DNA from: G963665495 sp963667575
GTDB taxonomy: Bacteria; Desulfobacterota; Desulfovibrionia; Desulfovibrionales; Desulfovibrionaceae
NCBI GenBank assembly: GCA_963667575.2
Contig: CAXXHY010000046.1
Coordinates: forward strand, 45,644 to 109,643
Direction of reading: 5' to 3'
Length of the DNA: 64,000 bases
This document shows positions 25,528 to 34,671 of the stretch, one piece after another; the first letter of the stretch is position 1, and the number at the start of each line of letters is the position of its first letter. The translations under genes were made by a program, and so were the position numbers. The notes below the pieces were generated by a model. That model was given only the letters and a program-made list of their open reading frames with translations. It made no database searches and was not told where the DNA came from.

Positions 25528-27648
25528 ATGTCGCTCAGCTCTCTCTTAAGCATCGGCGCAAGTTCTCTGATGAACGCGCAGACCGGTATCTCCGTGACGG
25601 GAGAGAACATCGCCAACGCGGACACTGACGGCTACAGCCGGCAGACTGTCAATTACTCGACCAACACGTACATCAACATCTACGGACAGTCGCTGGGAAC
25701 GGGCGCGAGCGTCGAATCCATCACTCGTAACTACGATTACTACATCGAAGCGCAGTATCTCGCGTACTACTCGCAAAGTACCTACTACGAGACCATGTCT
25801 GAAACATTGTCCACGGTGGAGACGCTGTTCACGGAAGATGACGACTACGGCATCTCCACCGCGCTGGATGATTTCATCAACACATTCAGCGAATTGAGCG
25901 AAGCCGCGGACGATACCGCCACCCGGCAGGAAGTCATCGACTATGCCGAAAGCTTCATCGATACGCTGCAGACCCTGGCAGAAGGCCTTGAAAGCCAGGT
26001 GGACGCCCTCAATTCGTCCATCGAAGACGATGTGGACGAGGCCAACCAGCTCATACAGGACCTGGCAGCCCTGAACAAAGAACTCGCGGGCGATTCGGAC
26101 AATTCGGAACTCCTGGACGAGCGCGATTCCAAGATCCGCGAACTGGCGGCTTTGCTGGACATCGATGTCGAATACAACACCGACACCAGCAATGTGACCA
26201 TCCGCCTGACCTCCGGGCAAACCCTGGTGGACGAGGGCACGGCCTACAGCATCGGGCTCGAAAGCGCGCAGGCCAGTGCGGACCTGACCAAGGATTCCAC
26301 CTTTGACGGATCCATCTACTTTGACGGTGAAAGCTCCCAGGAAATCACCATCGAATTCGTCACCGACGGCGCTTGCGACGGCACCTCCAACGCGGCCACC
26401 TTCAAGGTGTCCCTGGACGGCGGCGAAACCTGGCTGACCGACGACAACGGCGAAGTGCTCACCTACTCTGCCGGTGGCTATGACGACGCAGTGGAAATCG
26501 AAGGCGTGACCATCTGGTTCGGTGATTCCGACGACCCGTACACCGACGCCACCACGGACATTTCCACGGGCGACGAATTCGAAGTGGTCGCCAAAACCGG
26601 CCTGTACTGGTACAACACCACCTCGGGCAAGGAGAACATCACGCCTCTGGAAGATTCGGACTCGGGCGACGACAGCCGGCTTTCCGGCGGCACCATCGCT
26701 TCCCAGCTGACCACCAGGGACTATCAGGTCACCTCCTACCTGGAAGAGCTCGACGCCATCACCGAAGAGCTGATCTGGGAAGTGAACTACCAGCACAGCC
26801 AGGGCACGGGGCTGACCCACTATTCCTATACGTCATCCACCAACTCGGTGGACAATTCCTCGGAAGCCCTGGGCGATTCCAGCCTGGCCTATGCGGACTA
26901 CCTTTCCGAGGGCAGTTTTTCCATAGCTTTTTACGACTCCACGGACACGGATTCCTCCGGGGCCTCCACCACATCCCTGGGCGTCTATTCCATCGACTTC
27001 AGTTCCATAGTGCCTCCTGGAACATCCACGTTCGACCCGTCCGAGCACTCGCTCCAAGACGTGGCCACGGCCATCAACGACAGCTGCGACGGACTGATCA
27101 CGGCCACCGTGGTGGACGGACAGCTCGTACTGGATGCGGCGGACGGCGTGGAGTTCGAATTCAGCGACGACACCACAGGCATTCTCGCGGCCCTCGGCAT
27201 CAATACTTTTTTCGAAGGCAGCAGCTACGACGACATCGCCGTGGATTCACGGGTCAGCTCCGACACCAACCGGATCAACGCCGGCCAGGTCGACTCCACG
27301 GGCATAGCCACATCGGGCGACAACACCAATGCCAATGCCATCATCGACGCCCTGAACTCCGATGTGACCATAGACACCGTTCACTCGACCGCCAGCCAGA
27401 CCATCTCGGAACATCTGCACAGCCTGGTGGCCACTGTGGGGTTGGACACGGATACGGCCGCAAGAAGCTACACCTATACCACAACCCTGTCCGATTCCCT
27501 TGAAGAAGCACAGGAATCCGTCGCAGGTGTGAGTCTTGACGAAGAAATGACAAACCTGACCAAGTATCAGCAGGCCTATGAAGCTGCTGCTCAGTTGATT
27601 GAAGCGGCCCAGGAAATGTTCGACATCGTCATGGCCCTCAAGGATTAA
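25528..27648 (+). CDS. flgK: flagellar hook-associated protein 1 FlgK
   Basis: A 706-residue hook-filament junction protein. The N-terminal signature (GASSLMNAQTGISVTGENIA, ADTDGYSRQTVNY) and C-terminal signature (EMTNLTKYQQAYEAAAQLIE, ending MALKD) are intact. It is longer than enteric FlgK (about 550) because of inserts in the middle. One insert (about 270-340) holds a beta module with FKVSLDGGETWLTDDNGE. A similar S-x-DGG-x-TW module occurs twice in the adjacent FlgL. It is highly acidic like the rest of this operon and lies 12 bp before flgL. Confidence 0.95.
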   Translation: MSLSSLLSIGASSLMNAQTGISVTGENIANADTDGYSRQTVNYSTNTYINIYGQSLGTGASVESITRNYDYYIEAQYLAYYSQSTYYETMSETLSTVETLFTEDDDYGISTALDDFINTFSELSEAADDTATRQEVIDYAESFIDTLQTLAEGLESQVDALNSSIEDDVDEANQLIQDLAALNKELAGDSDNSELLDERDSKIRELAALLDIDVEYNTDTSNVTIRLTSGQTLVDEGTAYSIGLESAQASADLTKDSTFDGSIYFDGESSQEITIEFVTDGACDGTSNAATFKVSLDGGETWLTDDNGEVLTYSAGGYDDAVEIEGVTIWFGDSDDPYTDATTDISTGDEFEVVAKTGLYWYNTTSGKENITPLEDSDSGDDSRLSGGTIASQLTTRDYQVTSYLEELDAITEELIWEVNYQHSQGTGLTHYSYTSSTNSVDNSSEALGDSSLAYADYLSEGSFSIAFYDSTDTDSSGASTTSLGVYSIDFSSIVPPGTSTFDPSEHSLQDVATAINDSCDGLITATVVDGQLVLDAADGVEFEFSDDTTGILAALGINTFFEGSSYDDIAVDSRVSSDTNRINAGQVDSTGIATSGDNTNANAIIDALNSDVTIDTVHSTASQTISEHLHSLVATVGLDTDTAARSYTYTTTLSDSLEEAQESVAGVSLDEEMTNLTKYQQAYEAAAQLIEAAQEMFDIVMALKD

Positions 27649-27660
27649 AAGAGGTGTGAT

Positions 27661-29178
27661 ATGCGAATCACGACCAGTATGATATACGACCAGGCACTCA
27701 GCGCCATGCAGGATTCGCTGGCGGACGTCAGTCGCCTGACAGCACAGACCGCTTCGCTGCAGTCCGTAAACTCTCCGTCCGACGATCCTTCCGGGTACGC
27801 ACTTTCCCTGGATCTCAAGACCACGGTTTCCAGCCTGGACCAATACTCGGAAAATATCGAAACAGCAGAATCCTGGCTGACCCTGGCTGATTCCGTACTG
27901 GGAGAAATCAGCGACCTGCTCACCTCCATCGAAGAACTGGCCGAACAGGGCGCCACCGGCACCTACGACGCGGACGAACGTTCGATGATGGCGGAAGAAG
28001 TACGCGAATTGTTCGAACAGCTGGTCACTCTCTGCAATACGGAATACGCCGGGTCTTCCATATTCGCAGGCTCCATGACGGACACCAACGCCTACAGCAT
28101 CGGCCTGGGCGCTTCCGTACGCAATACCTCCAACGCCTCCAACAGCAGCGCCAGCACGCTTTCCGTCACCAGCGTCACCGGCGATGCCGATTCCACCATC
28201 TACGTGGAATTCGAAAGCGACGGCGTGGTCGGCCAGGACGCCATCAGCTACCGCTACACGGACGACGGAGGCGACACCTGGACCTACGCCACTCTCGCGG
28301 CTGGAGAAACCACTCTGGATCTGGGAGATGCCGAGGCAGAGCTTGTATCCGGTTCGGAGGTGGCCGCCTCATCAGACGAGGGCGAAGGCGACGGCACAGT
28401 GGTCTGGATACGACCGGCGGCCTATTACCAGGGCGATACCGAAGACGATCTGGAGACCTATTACTACGGATCCTCTTCAGTGGAATACGAAGCCTCCGGT
28501 GACTTCGACTCAACGGTCACCGTACGCATCGACTCCGATTCCACCGTGACCGGCACCATCAGCTATTCCTACAGCACGGACGGCGGTTCCACATGGGTCA
28601 CCGGCAACACCACGTCCAATGCCACATTGTACGTGCCTGGCGGCTTCATCGATCTGGAAGCTTCCAACGCGAGCGTCAGTCTGGACGCCGGGGATCAGTT
28701 CGTCATCCAGCCCAGCACGGCCGACATATCCGTACAGATCGGCTCCAGCAGTGAAATTGTCATCAATACCGTTGGCAAGGACGTCTTTGGCGGCCTGTAT
28801 TACGAGACCGGGGAAACCGATCCCACCTCGGCTGAATCTTCAGACGGCTCCAATATGTTCGAAACCATCGGAGAATTAATCGGGTATCTGGAGACGAACG
28901 ATATAGAAGGTATAACCTCGTGCATAGATGGGCTTGATGACGCGCACGAGCTTGTCACCACCTACAACGGCGAAATCGGCGGAAGAGAAATCCGGCTCGA
29001 GTACGCTGCCAATAATATCGACGTATTGACCAACGTGGCAGAGACAGGGATTTCGAATATTCTTGATGCCGACTATACGGAACTGGCAACCAAACTATCT
29101 CAGGCAGAGTATATTTACGAAGCAGTTTTGGAAAGTTCTTCTCTTATCATGGGCCTCAGCCTGATGGACTATATATGA
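27661..29178 (+). CDS. flgL: flagellar hook-associated protein 3 FlgL
   Basis: A 505-residue protein, clearly longer than enteric FlgL (about 317). The N-terminal flagellin-like helix region (MRITTSMIYDQALSAMQDSL, SPSDDPSGYALSL) and a short C-terminal flagellin region (YIYEAVLESSSLIMGLSLMD) are present. The middle (about 150-375) contains two tandem beta modules, marked by SYRYTDDGGDTWTY and SYSYSTDGGSTWVTG. FlgL connects FlgK to the flagellin filament. The composition is very acidic. The ribosome-binding site is GAGGTG, 12 bp after flgK; fliD follows after 18 bp. Confidence 0.93.
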   Translation: MRITTSMIYDQALSAMQDSLADVSRLTAQTASLQSVNSPSDDPSGYALSLDLKTTVSSLDQYSENIETAESWLTLADSVLGEISDLLTSIEELAEQGATGTYDADERSMMAEEVRELFEQLVTLCNTEYAGSSIFAGSMTDTNAYSIGLGASVRNTSNASNSSASTLSVTSVTGDADSTIYVEFESDGVVGQDAISYRYTDDGGDTWTYATLAAGETTLDLGDAEAELVSGSEVAASSDEGEGDGTVVWIRPAAYYQGDTEDDLETYYYGSSSVEYEASGDFDSTVTVRIDSDSTVTGTISYSYSTDGGSTWVTGNTTSNATLYVPGGFIDLEASNASVSLDAGDQFVIQPSTADISVQIGSSSEIVINTVGKDVFGGLYYETGETDPTSAESSDGSNMFETIGELIGYLETNDIEGITSCIDGLDDAHELVTTYNGEIGGREIRLEYAANNIDVLTNVAETGISNILDADYTELATKLSQAEYIYEAVLESSSLIMGLSLMDYI

Positions 29179-29196
29179 TACTGCACGAGGTGCGTC

Positions 29197-30918
29197 ATGA
29201 CTGAATACTGGTCTGGCTCCATCACTTTTACCGGACTTGGAAGCGGTACGGATTTCGACTCCATCATTGAAGCGGAGATGGAAGTTGAAAGCTATCGTTT
29301 GACTCAGCTGGAAGAATGGGAGGAACAATGGACTTCCAAACTCGAGCTGATCGAAGATCTTTCCACTGCCCTGGCGACATACGAATCCGCTCTGGAATCC
29401 ATGAACAGCATCGGCTCCTTTCTTTCCAAGGAAGCCACTTCCACCAATGAGGAAGTGGTGGGAGTCTCTGCCACCGACGAAGCGGTGGAAGGACACAACA
29501 CCATTGAAGTCGGGCAGGTGGCGCAAAACAGCATTGTCACCTCCTCCACGTCCTGGTCCTCCGAAGAGGACAGCGTCACGGATTACGACGGCGTCATGGG
29601 GTTCTATTACGGGAATGACTATTACGAAATCGACGTGGATGCAGGCACCTCGCTGGAAGAACTCGTCTCGCTGATCAACAACGACGCGGAACTCGGGCAA
29701 TGCATCACCGCCTCCATCATCGATACGGGCGACGACTATGTCCTGCAGCTTTCCGGTGCGGACATGGGCGAAGACTACGCCATTTCCGTGGTCAACGTCG
29801 GTCTGGGCGACGAAGAAGTGCTTTCCCAGCTCGGTGCCGATGATTTTTCCACCTCCCAGGAAGCCCAGAATGCCCTGATCAAGGTCAACGGCTACCCCGA
29901 GGGTGAGGATGAATGGATCTCACGCGAATCCAACACCATCGACGACGTTATCGACGGCCTGACCCTGACGCTTTACCAGGACAGCGCCGGTGAAACCATC
30001 GAAATTACCACTGTCAACGATTCCGACGCCATGTACGAGAACATCGAGGCCTTTGTGGAAGCCACCAACGAGGTCCTCGCCGCCCTGGCCGCCTTTGACG
30101 ACTACGACGACGTCTCCACCACCACCACCGAAGACGACGACGTCACCACCACCTTCACCTCGGTCCACGGCAACTACGGTGTCACCACCATCGATTCCAT
30201 GCTCTCGAGCATTCTGTCCTCAAAAGCCCTCGGCTTCAGCTACTATGATTCCGATACGGGGCTCGGCGATCTTTACACCGCCCTGTCCACCATAGGGATT
30301 TCCACGGAAACGGACGAGGACTCCGAAGATTTCGGTTTGCTGGTCATCGACGAAGACGAACTTTCGGAGGCCATCGAAGAAGATCCCGACGCCGTGGCCA
30401 ACCTGTTCGCCACGGAAAACGAAGGCGAATCCCATGATACGACCTGTACGTACGAGTCTTCCATCGAAGACCTGACCGAAGCCGGTGATTACGAAATATC
30501 CTATACCGTGGAAAACGGCGAACTGGTCAGCGCTTACATCAACGGCAACGAAGCCGAAATCGACGGCTGGACCATCACCGGCGTCTACGGCAACTCGGAA
30601 GCCGGTCTCGTTGTCTCGGTCAACGACAAATCCGACGGCACCCACACCAGCGATGTCTCCATCCGCCAGGGCCTCATCAACACGCTCCTGGACACGCTGG
30701 ATACCATCACCGACTCCGAAAGCGGCATTCTGACCATCATCGAGGACAACTATCAGGAAATCATCGACAATAACGCCGATGATATCGAGGCGGAAGAAGC
30801 GCGGCTGGATGCCAAGGAAGAACGCTTGATAGAAAAATACGCCACTCTGGAGGCCACATTGGGCGAATACGATGACCTCAGCGAAACCCTGGAAAGTTTG
30901 ATCGACGACCTCGAATAG
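29197..30918 (+). CDS. fliD: flagellar filament cap protein FliD
   Basis: A 573-residue filament-capping protein. The N-terminal FliD motif is FTGLGSGTDFDSIIEAEMEVE followed by an early coiled coil (LEEWEEQWTSKLELIEDLSTAL). The middle contains VSATDEAVEGHNTIEV and a FliD C-terminal domain (RQGLINTLLDTLDTITDS, then IEAEEARLDAKEERLIEKYATLEATLGEY). The protein is strikingly poor in basic residues. ATG 29197 follows GAGGTGCGTC. It is the last gene of the flagellar block and is followed by a strong terminator. No fliS or flagellin gene is in the window. Confidence 0.94.
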   Translation: MTEYWSGSITFTGLGSGTDFDSIIEAEMEVESYRLTQLEEWEEQWTSKLELIEDLSTALATYESALESMNSIGSFLSKEATSTNEEVVGVSATDEAVEGHNTIEVGQVAQNSIVTSSTSWSSEEDSVTDYDGVMGFYYGNDYYEIDVDAGTSLEELVSLINNDAELGQCITASIIDTGDDYVLQLSGADMGEDYAISVVNVGLGDEEVLSQLGADDFSTSQEAQNALIKVNGYPEGEDEWISRESNTIDDVIDGLTLTLYQDSAGETIEITTVNDSDAMYENIEAFVEATNEVLAALAAFDDYDDVSTTTTEDDDVTTTFTSVHGNYGVTTIDSMLSSILSSKALGFSYYDSDTGLGDLYTALSTIGISTETDEDSEDFGLLVIDEDELSEAIEEDPDAVANLFATENEGESHDTTCTYESSIEDLTEAGDYEISYTVENGELVSAYINGNEAEIDGWTITGVYGNSEAGLVVSVNDKSDGTHTSDVSIRQGLINTLLDTLDTITDSESGILTIIEDNYQEIIDNNADDIEAEEARLDAKEERLIEKYATLEATLGEYDDLSETLESLIDDLE

Positions 30919-30961
30919 AACCTGCGCACACCTATTGCCGCGGTTCTCTTATACGCATTTC

Positions 30962-30992
30962 AATACCCCTTGTTCACGCAAGGGGTATTTTT
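30962..30992 (+). terminator. Rho-independent terminator after fliD
   Basis: An 11-bp perfect stem AATACCCCTTG / CAAGGGGTATT with a 6-base loop (TTCACG) is followed by T residues. It lies about 45 bp after the fliD stop and closes the flagellar operon. Confidence 0.9.
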
Positions 30993-31125
30993 GTACATTA
31001 TCGGCAATTGCGACATATATATTTTACAATCCTGTCATATTTTTCTCGTCAACACCTTCCATATTCCTTCATTACATGCCCTACCGAACCGTTCGGTTTT
31101 CCTGCATCCATGGCTATTCGCCCCT

Positions 31126-31141
31126 TGGCCTGGATATTGCT
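31126..31141 (+). promoter_or_regulatory. possible sigma-54 promoter upstream of the pseudo-receiver
   Basis: TGGCCTGGATATTGCT keeps the invariant GG and GC with the exact 10-bp spacing of -24/-12 promoters, with two mismatches to TGGCACR-N4-TTGCW. It lies about 57 bp before the ATG of the receiver-like gene at 31198. Chance occurrence is possible. Confidence 0.3.
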
Positions 31142-31197
31142 GAATTCGTGATCACCCGTAGTGACCCGCTACGGCGCCATCACCTGGGGAGCATCAA

Positions 31198-31566
31198 ATG
31201 AACCGGATTCTTGTGATAGATAACAATCCAGAATCGCGTGGATTTCTCGTTGGATTATTGGAGAGCGAGGGGTATGCGGTCGATCAGGCCGACAATGAAA
31301 CAAGCGGGATCGAGCTGTTTCAAACCAAAAAACACGACCTGCTTTTGACAGAAATAGCAATACCCGGCGAAGAACGGCTGGAAATGCTGCGTACGCTGCA
31401 TTGGACCAACCCGGACATGCGCTGTCTCGTATTCTCCGGCGATTACGAGTTCGCCTCCTACTCCTGCCTGGAAAGCGCCAGGGCCTGCGGAGCCATGGAC
31501 ATCTTCACCAACCCCTACGATACGTGCACTGTTCTGGAGCTGGTCCGCCTGGCTCTCAAGACCTGA
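31198..31566 (+). CDS. stand-alone pseudo-receiver protein with Glu at the phosphorylation site
   Basis: A 122-residue CheY-like protein (RILVIDNNPESR start). The position of the phospho-acceptor Asp is a Glu (about residue 52, HDLLLTEIAIPG), the second acidic pocket residue is Asn (IDNN), and the conserved Lys before Pro is Asn (DIFTNPYD). It is therefore unlikely to be phosphorylated, and Glu could mimic a constantly active state. The fold pattern (alternating hydrophobic strands, LVFSGDYEFAS) is otherwise kept. It lies after the flagellar terminator with its own possible promoter and is convergent with the U32 peptidase gene. A role in motility is only suggested by position. Confidence 0.82.
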   Translation: MNRILVIDNNPESRGFLVGLLESEGYAVDQADNETSGIELFQTKKHDLLLTEIAIPGEERLEMLRTLHWTNPDMRCLVFSGDYEFASYSCLESARACGAMDIFTNPYDTCTVLELVRLALKT

Positions 31567-31573
31567 TCATTGT

Positions 31574-32839
31574 TCACGACGCCGTGCGAATAAAAATGCC
31601 GGGCTCGATGCCCGCATGTTCGCAGCGCAGTGTCACATTCAGGCCCGGATGGGTCTTGTCCAATCCCTGGCCGTCCGCATTTTCCAGAGCGTACTCCTGT
31701 GACGGGAGTTCCGGACGCCGGAGCCCCGGCAGCAGCAAGATTACTCCCTGCGAAGCATCCCAGGGGGACTTGACCGCCACATGCCAGCCGTCAGGCGTGT
31801 TTTCCGCCTTTCCAAGCACCTTGCCCAGAACCGGCAGCCGTTTTTTCTCCGGCTCCCAGACGATCCGCCTGTTTCCAGGCAGAAAAAATCCCGTGCCGAG
31901 CTTGCGTGTCGCCGCGTTTTCCAGCTCCGCCAGATATTCCCGAATCCGGAATGACCTGCCGCCCTTTTCCAGATCCAGCAGCGCGCTTTTATAGGCATCC
32001 ACGGCCTGGGCCACATACAGCTCGCTCTTGGTACGGCCTTCGATTTTCATGGCCTGAATGCCCAGGTGACGAAACCAGGCTGCGTACTTGATAAGACAAA
32101 GATCTTCCGCCGCCAGCAGACTGCTGTGATTGCCGTATTCTTCCAGCTCCCACAGGGCTTCGCCCGGACGCAGTTTTTCCTCCAGCCCGATTGGGGCAGG
32201 CTTGTACAAAAATCGGCAGGGATGCGTACAGGCGCCCATGTTGGCCGATCGCTGGTTGACGTACGCGCTCAGCAGGCAGCGACCAGAGATGGCCATGCAC
32301 ATGGCGCCGTGCACGAAGACCTCGAGCTCGGGCCCCCCGGCCTTGCGCGCGCTCTCGGCCAGGGTCCTGATGGATCTGGCATCCAGCTCCCGGGCCAGGT
32401 TGACACGGGTAACGCCGAAATCACGCCAGAAAGCCATGGAATCGCTGTTGCAGGTGTTGGCCTGCGTACTCAGGTGCACTTCCAGCCCAGGAGCCAGCCG
32501 TTGCGCCTGGCGCAGCACTCCGGGGTCCGCGATGATCAGCGCGTCCGGTCCGTCCGCGCCGAAATCCGCCAGCAGACGCAAAGCGTCCGTGGTTTCGTGC
32601 ATCTCGGTTTCCCGCGGCATGGCATTGAGACAGCAATACACCCCTACGTTTCGGCTACGGGCGTACGCAATGGCCTCGAGCAATTCCTCGGGGCCGAAAT
32701 CGCCCCCTTTGACGCGCAAATTGGGTCCTGGTCCGGCAAGATAAACCGCATCCGCTCCGTAGGTAACAGCGGTACGCAGTTTGTCCATGTTGCCGGCCGG
32801 CGCCAGCACCTCCGGGCGGGTGCGTAAGGATTCAGACAT
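31574..32839 (-). CDS. peptidase U32 family protein
   Basis: A 421-residue protein with the U32 signature EVFVHGAMCMAISGRCLLS and the conserved cysteines after it (ACTHPCRF), which in several U32 members serve iron-sulfur or RNA-modification roles. It starts with RPEVLAPAGNMDKLRTAV, typical of this family. Many bacterial U32 proteins, such as TrhP and RlhA in E. coli, act in tRNA or rRNA hydroxylation rather than as proteases, so a protease function should not be assumed. The C-terminal region (about 330-415) is a beta domain. It starts 3 bp after the PHP-domain gene ends, so the two are co-transcribed. Confidence 0.9.
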   Translation of the reverse strand: MSESLRTRPEVLAPAGNMDKLRTAVTYGADAVYLAGPGPNLRVKGGDFGPEELLEAIAYARSRNVGVYCCLNAMPRETEMHETTDALRLLADFGADGPDALIIADPGVLRQAQRLAPGLEVHLSTQANTCNSDSMAFWRDFGVTRVNLARELDARSIRTLAESARKAGGPELEVFVHGAMCMAISGRCLLSAYVNQRSANMGACTHPCRFLYKPAPIGLEEKLRPGEALWELEEYGNHSSLLAAEDLCLIKYAAWFRHLGIQAMKIEGRTKSELYVAQAVDAYKSALLDLEKGGRSFRIREYLAELENAATRKLGTGFFLPGNRRIVWEPEKKRLPVLGKVLGKAENTPDGWHVAVKSPWDASQGVILLLPGLRRPELPSQEYALENADGQGLDKTHPGLNVTLRCEHAGIEPGIFIRTAS

Positions 32840-32842
32840 GCC

Positions 32843-33700
32843 TCAGACCTTCAGCCCCTGACGTACGCGATATTCCTTGAGATCATCCAGAACGCTGTCC
32901 GGAATGTGCAGTCCGCCCTTGCCGACTCCCAGACGAATTTTCGGCTTGGGGCTGCCGTGAAAATCAGATCCGCCGCTTACCTGCATTTCCAGCCGCTGGG
33001 CCAGATTCAAAAGCCCCTGTTGCTGGGATGCGGAATGCTCACTGTAGTAGGCTTCAAAACCATCCATGCCCACGTCGCGCAGCCGGATGCTCTCCGTGGC
33101 CACCTCGTCAATATTCAATCCGTTGAGAAAGGGGTGGGCCATCATCACGGTGGCGCCCTCGTTTTTCATCAAGGTCACGGCTTCCACCGCAGTCAGCACC
33201 TTTTTGGGCACATAAGCTTTGCCCCTGGGTCCCAGAAACCTGGTAAAGGACTCTTGCACGCTGGTAACATACCCTTTGTCGAACAGGATGGCGGCAATAT
33301 GCGGACGCCCTACCGAACCTTCTCCCGCACGTTCCTTTACTTCCTCATAGGTTATGTCTATACCTAACTTCTGCAACTTTTCGACGATTATGATGTTGCG
33401 TTCGTGCCTGTGCCGTATAAGCTCGTCCAGAGAACCCATCAATCCCACAGGATTGACAGGAAGCCAGAGCCCGAGGATATGCATTTTGGCGGATGGAGTG
33501 ACAACACTCAATTCACAGCCGGGGATAACCTCGATACCGGCATCTTTTCCGGCCTGTAATGCTTCTTCGAGCCCGGTCACGGTGTCGTGATCCGTTACAG
33601 CCAGAGCACTCAGACCTGATTCCTTGGCAAGTTGAACCAACTCTGCAGGATGCAGAGATCCGTCGGATGCTGTTGAGTGCGTATGTAAATCTATGGACAT
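32843..33700 (-). CDS. PHP-domain phosphoesterase (RNase AM/YciV-like)
   Basis: A 285-residue PHP-domain metal-dependent phosphoesterase. Metal-binding motifs are in order: DLHTHSTASDGSL, VTDHDTV, IPGCELSV, MMAHPF and GGSDFHG. The closest functional group is the 3',5'-nucleotide bisphosphate phosphatase/5'-3' exoribonuclease family (YciV/RnaAM), judged from length and motif order. It hydrolyses pAp-like substrates or short RNA in that family. It lies directly upstream of the U32 gene in an operon. Its own promoter must lie in the AT-rich gap before the T6SS cluster. Confidence 0.9.
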   Translation of the reverse strand: MSIDLHTHSTASDGSLHPAELVQLAKESGLSALAVTDHDTVTGLEEALQAGKDAGIEVIPGCELSVVTPSAKMHILGLWLPVNPVGLMGSLDELIRHRHERNIIIVEKLQKLGIDITYEEVKERAGEGSVGRPHIAAILFDKGYVTSVQESFTRFLGPRGKAYVPKKVLTAVEAVTLMKNEGATVMMAHPFLNGLNIDEVATESIRLRDVGMDGFEAYYSEHSASQQQGLLNLAQRLEMQVSGGSDFHGSPKPKIRLGVGKGGLHIPDSVLDDLKEYRVRQGLKV

Positions 33701-34041
33701 GAGGGAAGAACCTCCATACTTGCAGCTGATGAATAAATTATTGTTACTCCAATGAGGTGGGTACTTTTACAACTACTTTACTAATGAATAACATCTCTCA
33801 AAGTATACAGTGACAACAATGATGGTAAGTCAGCATGAGGACTATAGTGCCGGACGCATGTATTTTTTGAGTGAGAAAAACAGATACAGTGGTTCATTAG
33901 CATAAAATAATGCACAAGAAAAATAAAAAAAATCAAGACTTTTTCAAGATTTTCATTTACTTTTTGCTCGGTGTTTATTATGAAGTATTTCATATTGAAG
34001 ATGTCAAACCAACTCAGCCAATCCCTTGAGGGGGCCCCAGG
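33701..34041. other. AT-rich promoter region between the PHP gene and the T6SS cluster
   Basis: About 340 bp, markedly more AT-rich than the flanking genes, especially 33880-34000 (runs of A and T). No gene is supported here. It should contain divergent promoters for the PHP/U32 operon and the T6SS operon, and its AT-richness could attract a silencing protein. No clear sigma-70 or sigma-54 consensus was found. A weak palindrome ATGAAGTATTTCAT lies near 33980. Confidence 0.5.
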
Positions 34042-34671
34042 ATGGACCGTTATCAGTACCTGAAGGCAGCACTTTTCTCAGGGCCATTTTTCGGATTGTC
34101 CTGTGCGGCGGCTCTTTTGGTTGGTATTGCGTTTTCATTTGTGCTGACGGGTTGCGGCGGCAGCAGCCCTCCGCAGGAAAATCTGAATGCTGAAGGCTTG
34201 CCCAGAGACAAGCCCAACTGGACCTACCAACCGGACGGTTTCAACCTCCGGGTCAAAGCGGACGCCCTGCTGAACCTGTACGACAACACCGGACATACGA
34301 CTGTTCTGTGTGTTTACCAGCTTTCCGACCCCAACAAATTCAACAGCACAGCCAAGACGCAAAAGGGAATCCTGACGCTTCTGGACTGCAGCAAGGCCTT
34401 TGATGCCAGCGCAGTCACATTTGACAAGATTATCGTACAACCCGGCGAAGATAAAGTCTTCACCATGCCCAGAGCGGAAAAAGCGCTGTTTGTGGGAGTC
34501 GTCGCGGGATTCTACGACCTTGACCCCACCCGCAGCGCCCGTTTGTTCAAATATCCGGTCATTTCCCAGGACGAGGGATTCATCTCAACGGATATCGTAC
34601 GCACGCCGGGAAAACTTGTTGTGAACCTCTTGCTCGGACCGGTCGGCATCCAGCAGATAGGGAGTGAATAG
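34042..34671 (+). CDS. tssJ: T6SS outer-membrane lipoprotein TssJ
   Basis: A 209-residue lipoprotein that anchors the T6SS membrane complex to the outer membrane by binding TssM. The long signal ends in a lipobox VLTGC (Cys about residue 38). The mature part shows TssJ features: LRVKADALLNLYDN, HTTVLCVYQLSD, and FVGVVAGFYDLD followed by a beta-rich C-terminus. The ATG is preceded by a GAGGGGG-type ribosome-binding site. The stop overlaps the GTG start of tssK by one base, so translation is coupled. Confidence 0.92.
   Translation: MDRYQYLKAALFSGPFFGLSCAAALLVGIAFSFVLTGCGGSSPPQENLNAEGLPRDKPNWTYQPDGFNLRVKADALLNLYDNTGHTTVLCVYQLSDPNKFNSTAKTQKGILTLLDCSKAFDASAVTFDKIIVQPGEDKVFTMPRAEKALFVGVVAGFYDLDPTRSARLFKYPVISQDEGFISTDIVRTPGKLVVNLLLGPVGIQQIGSE

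Noticed and set aside
31574..32839. Calling the U32 protein a protease or collagenase
   Set aside because: The U32 signature alone does not show proteolysis; several bacterial members work in RNA modification, so only the family is stated.
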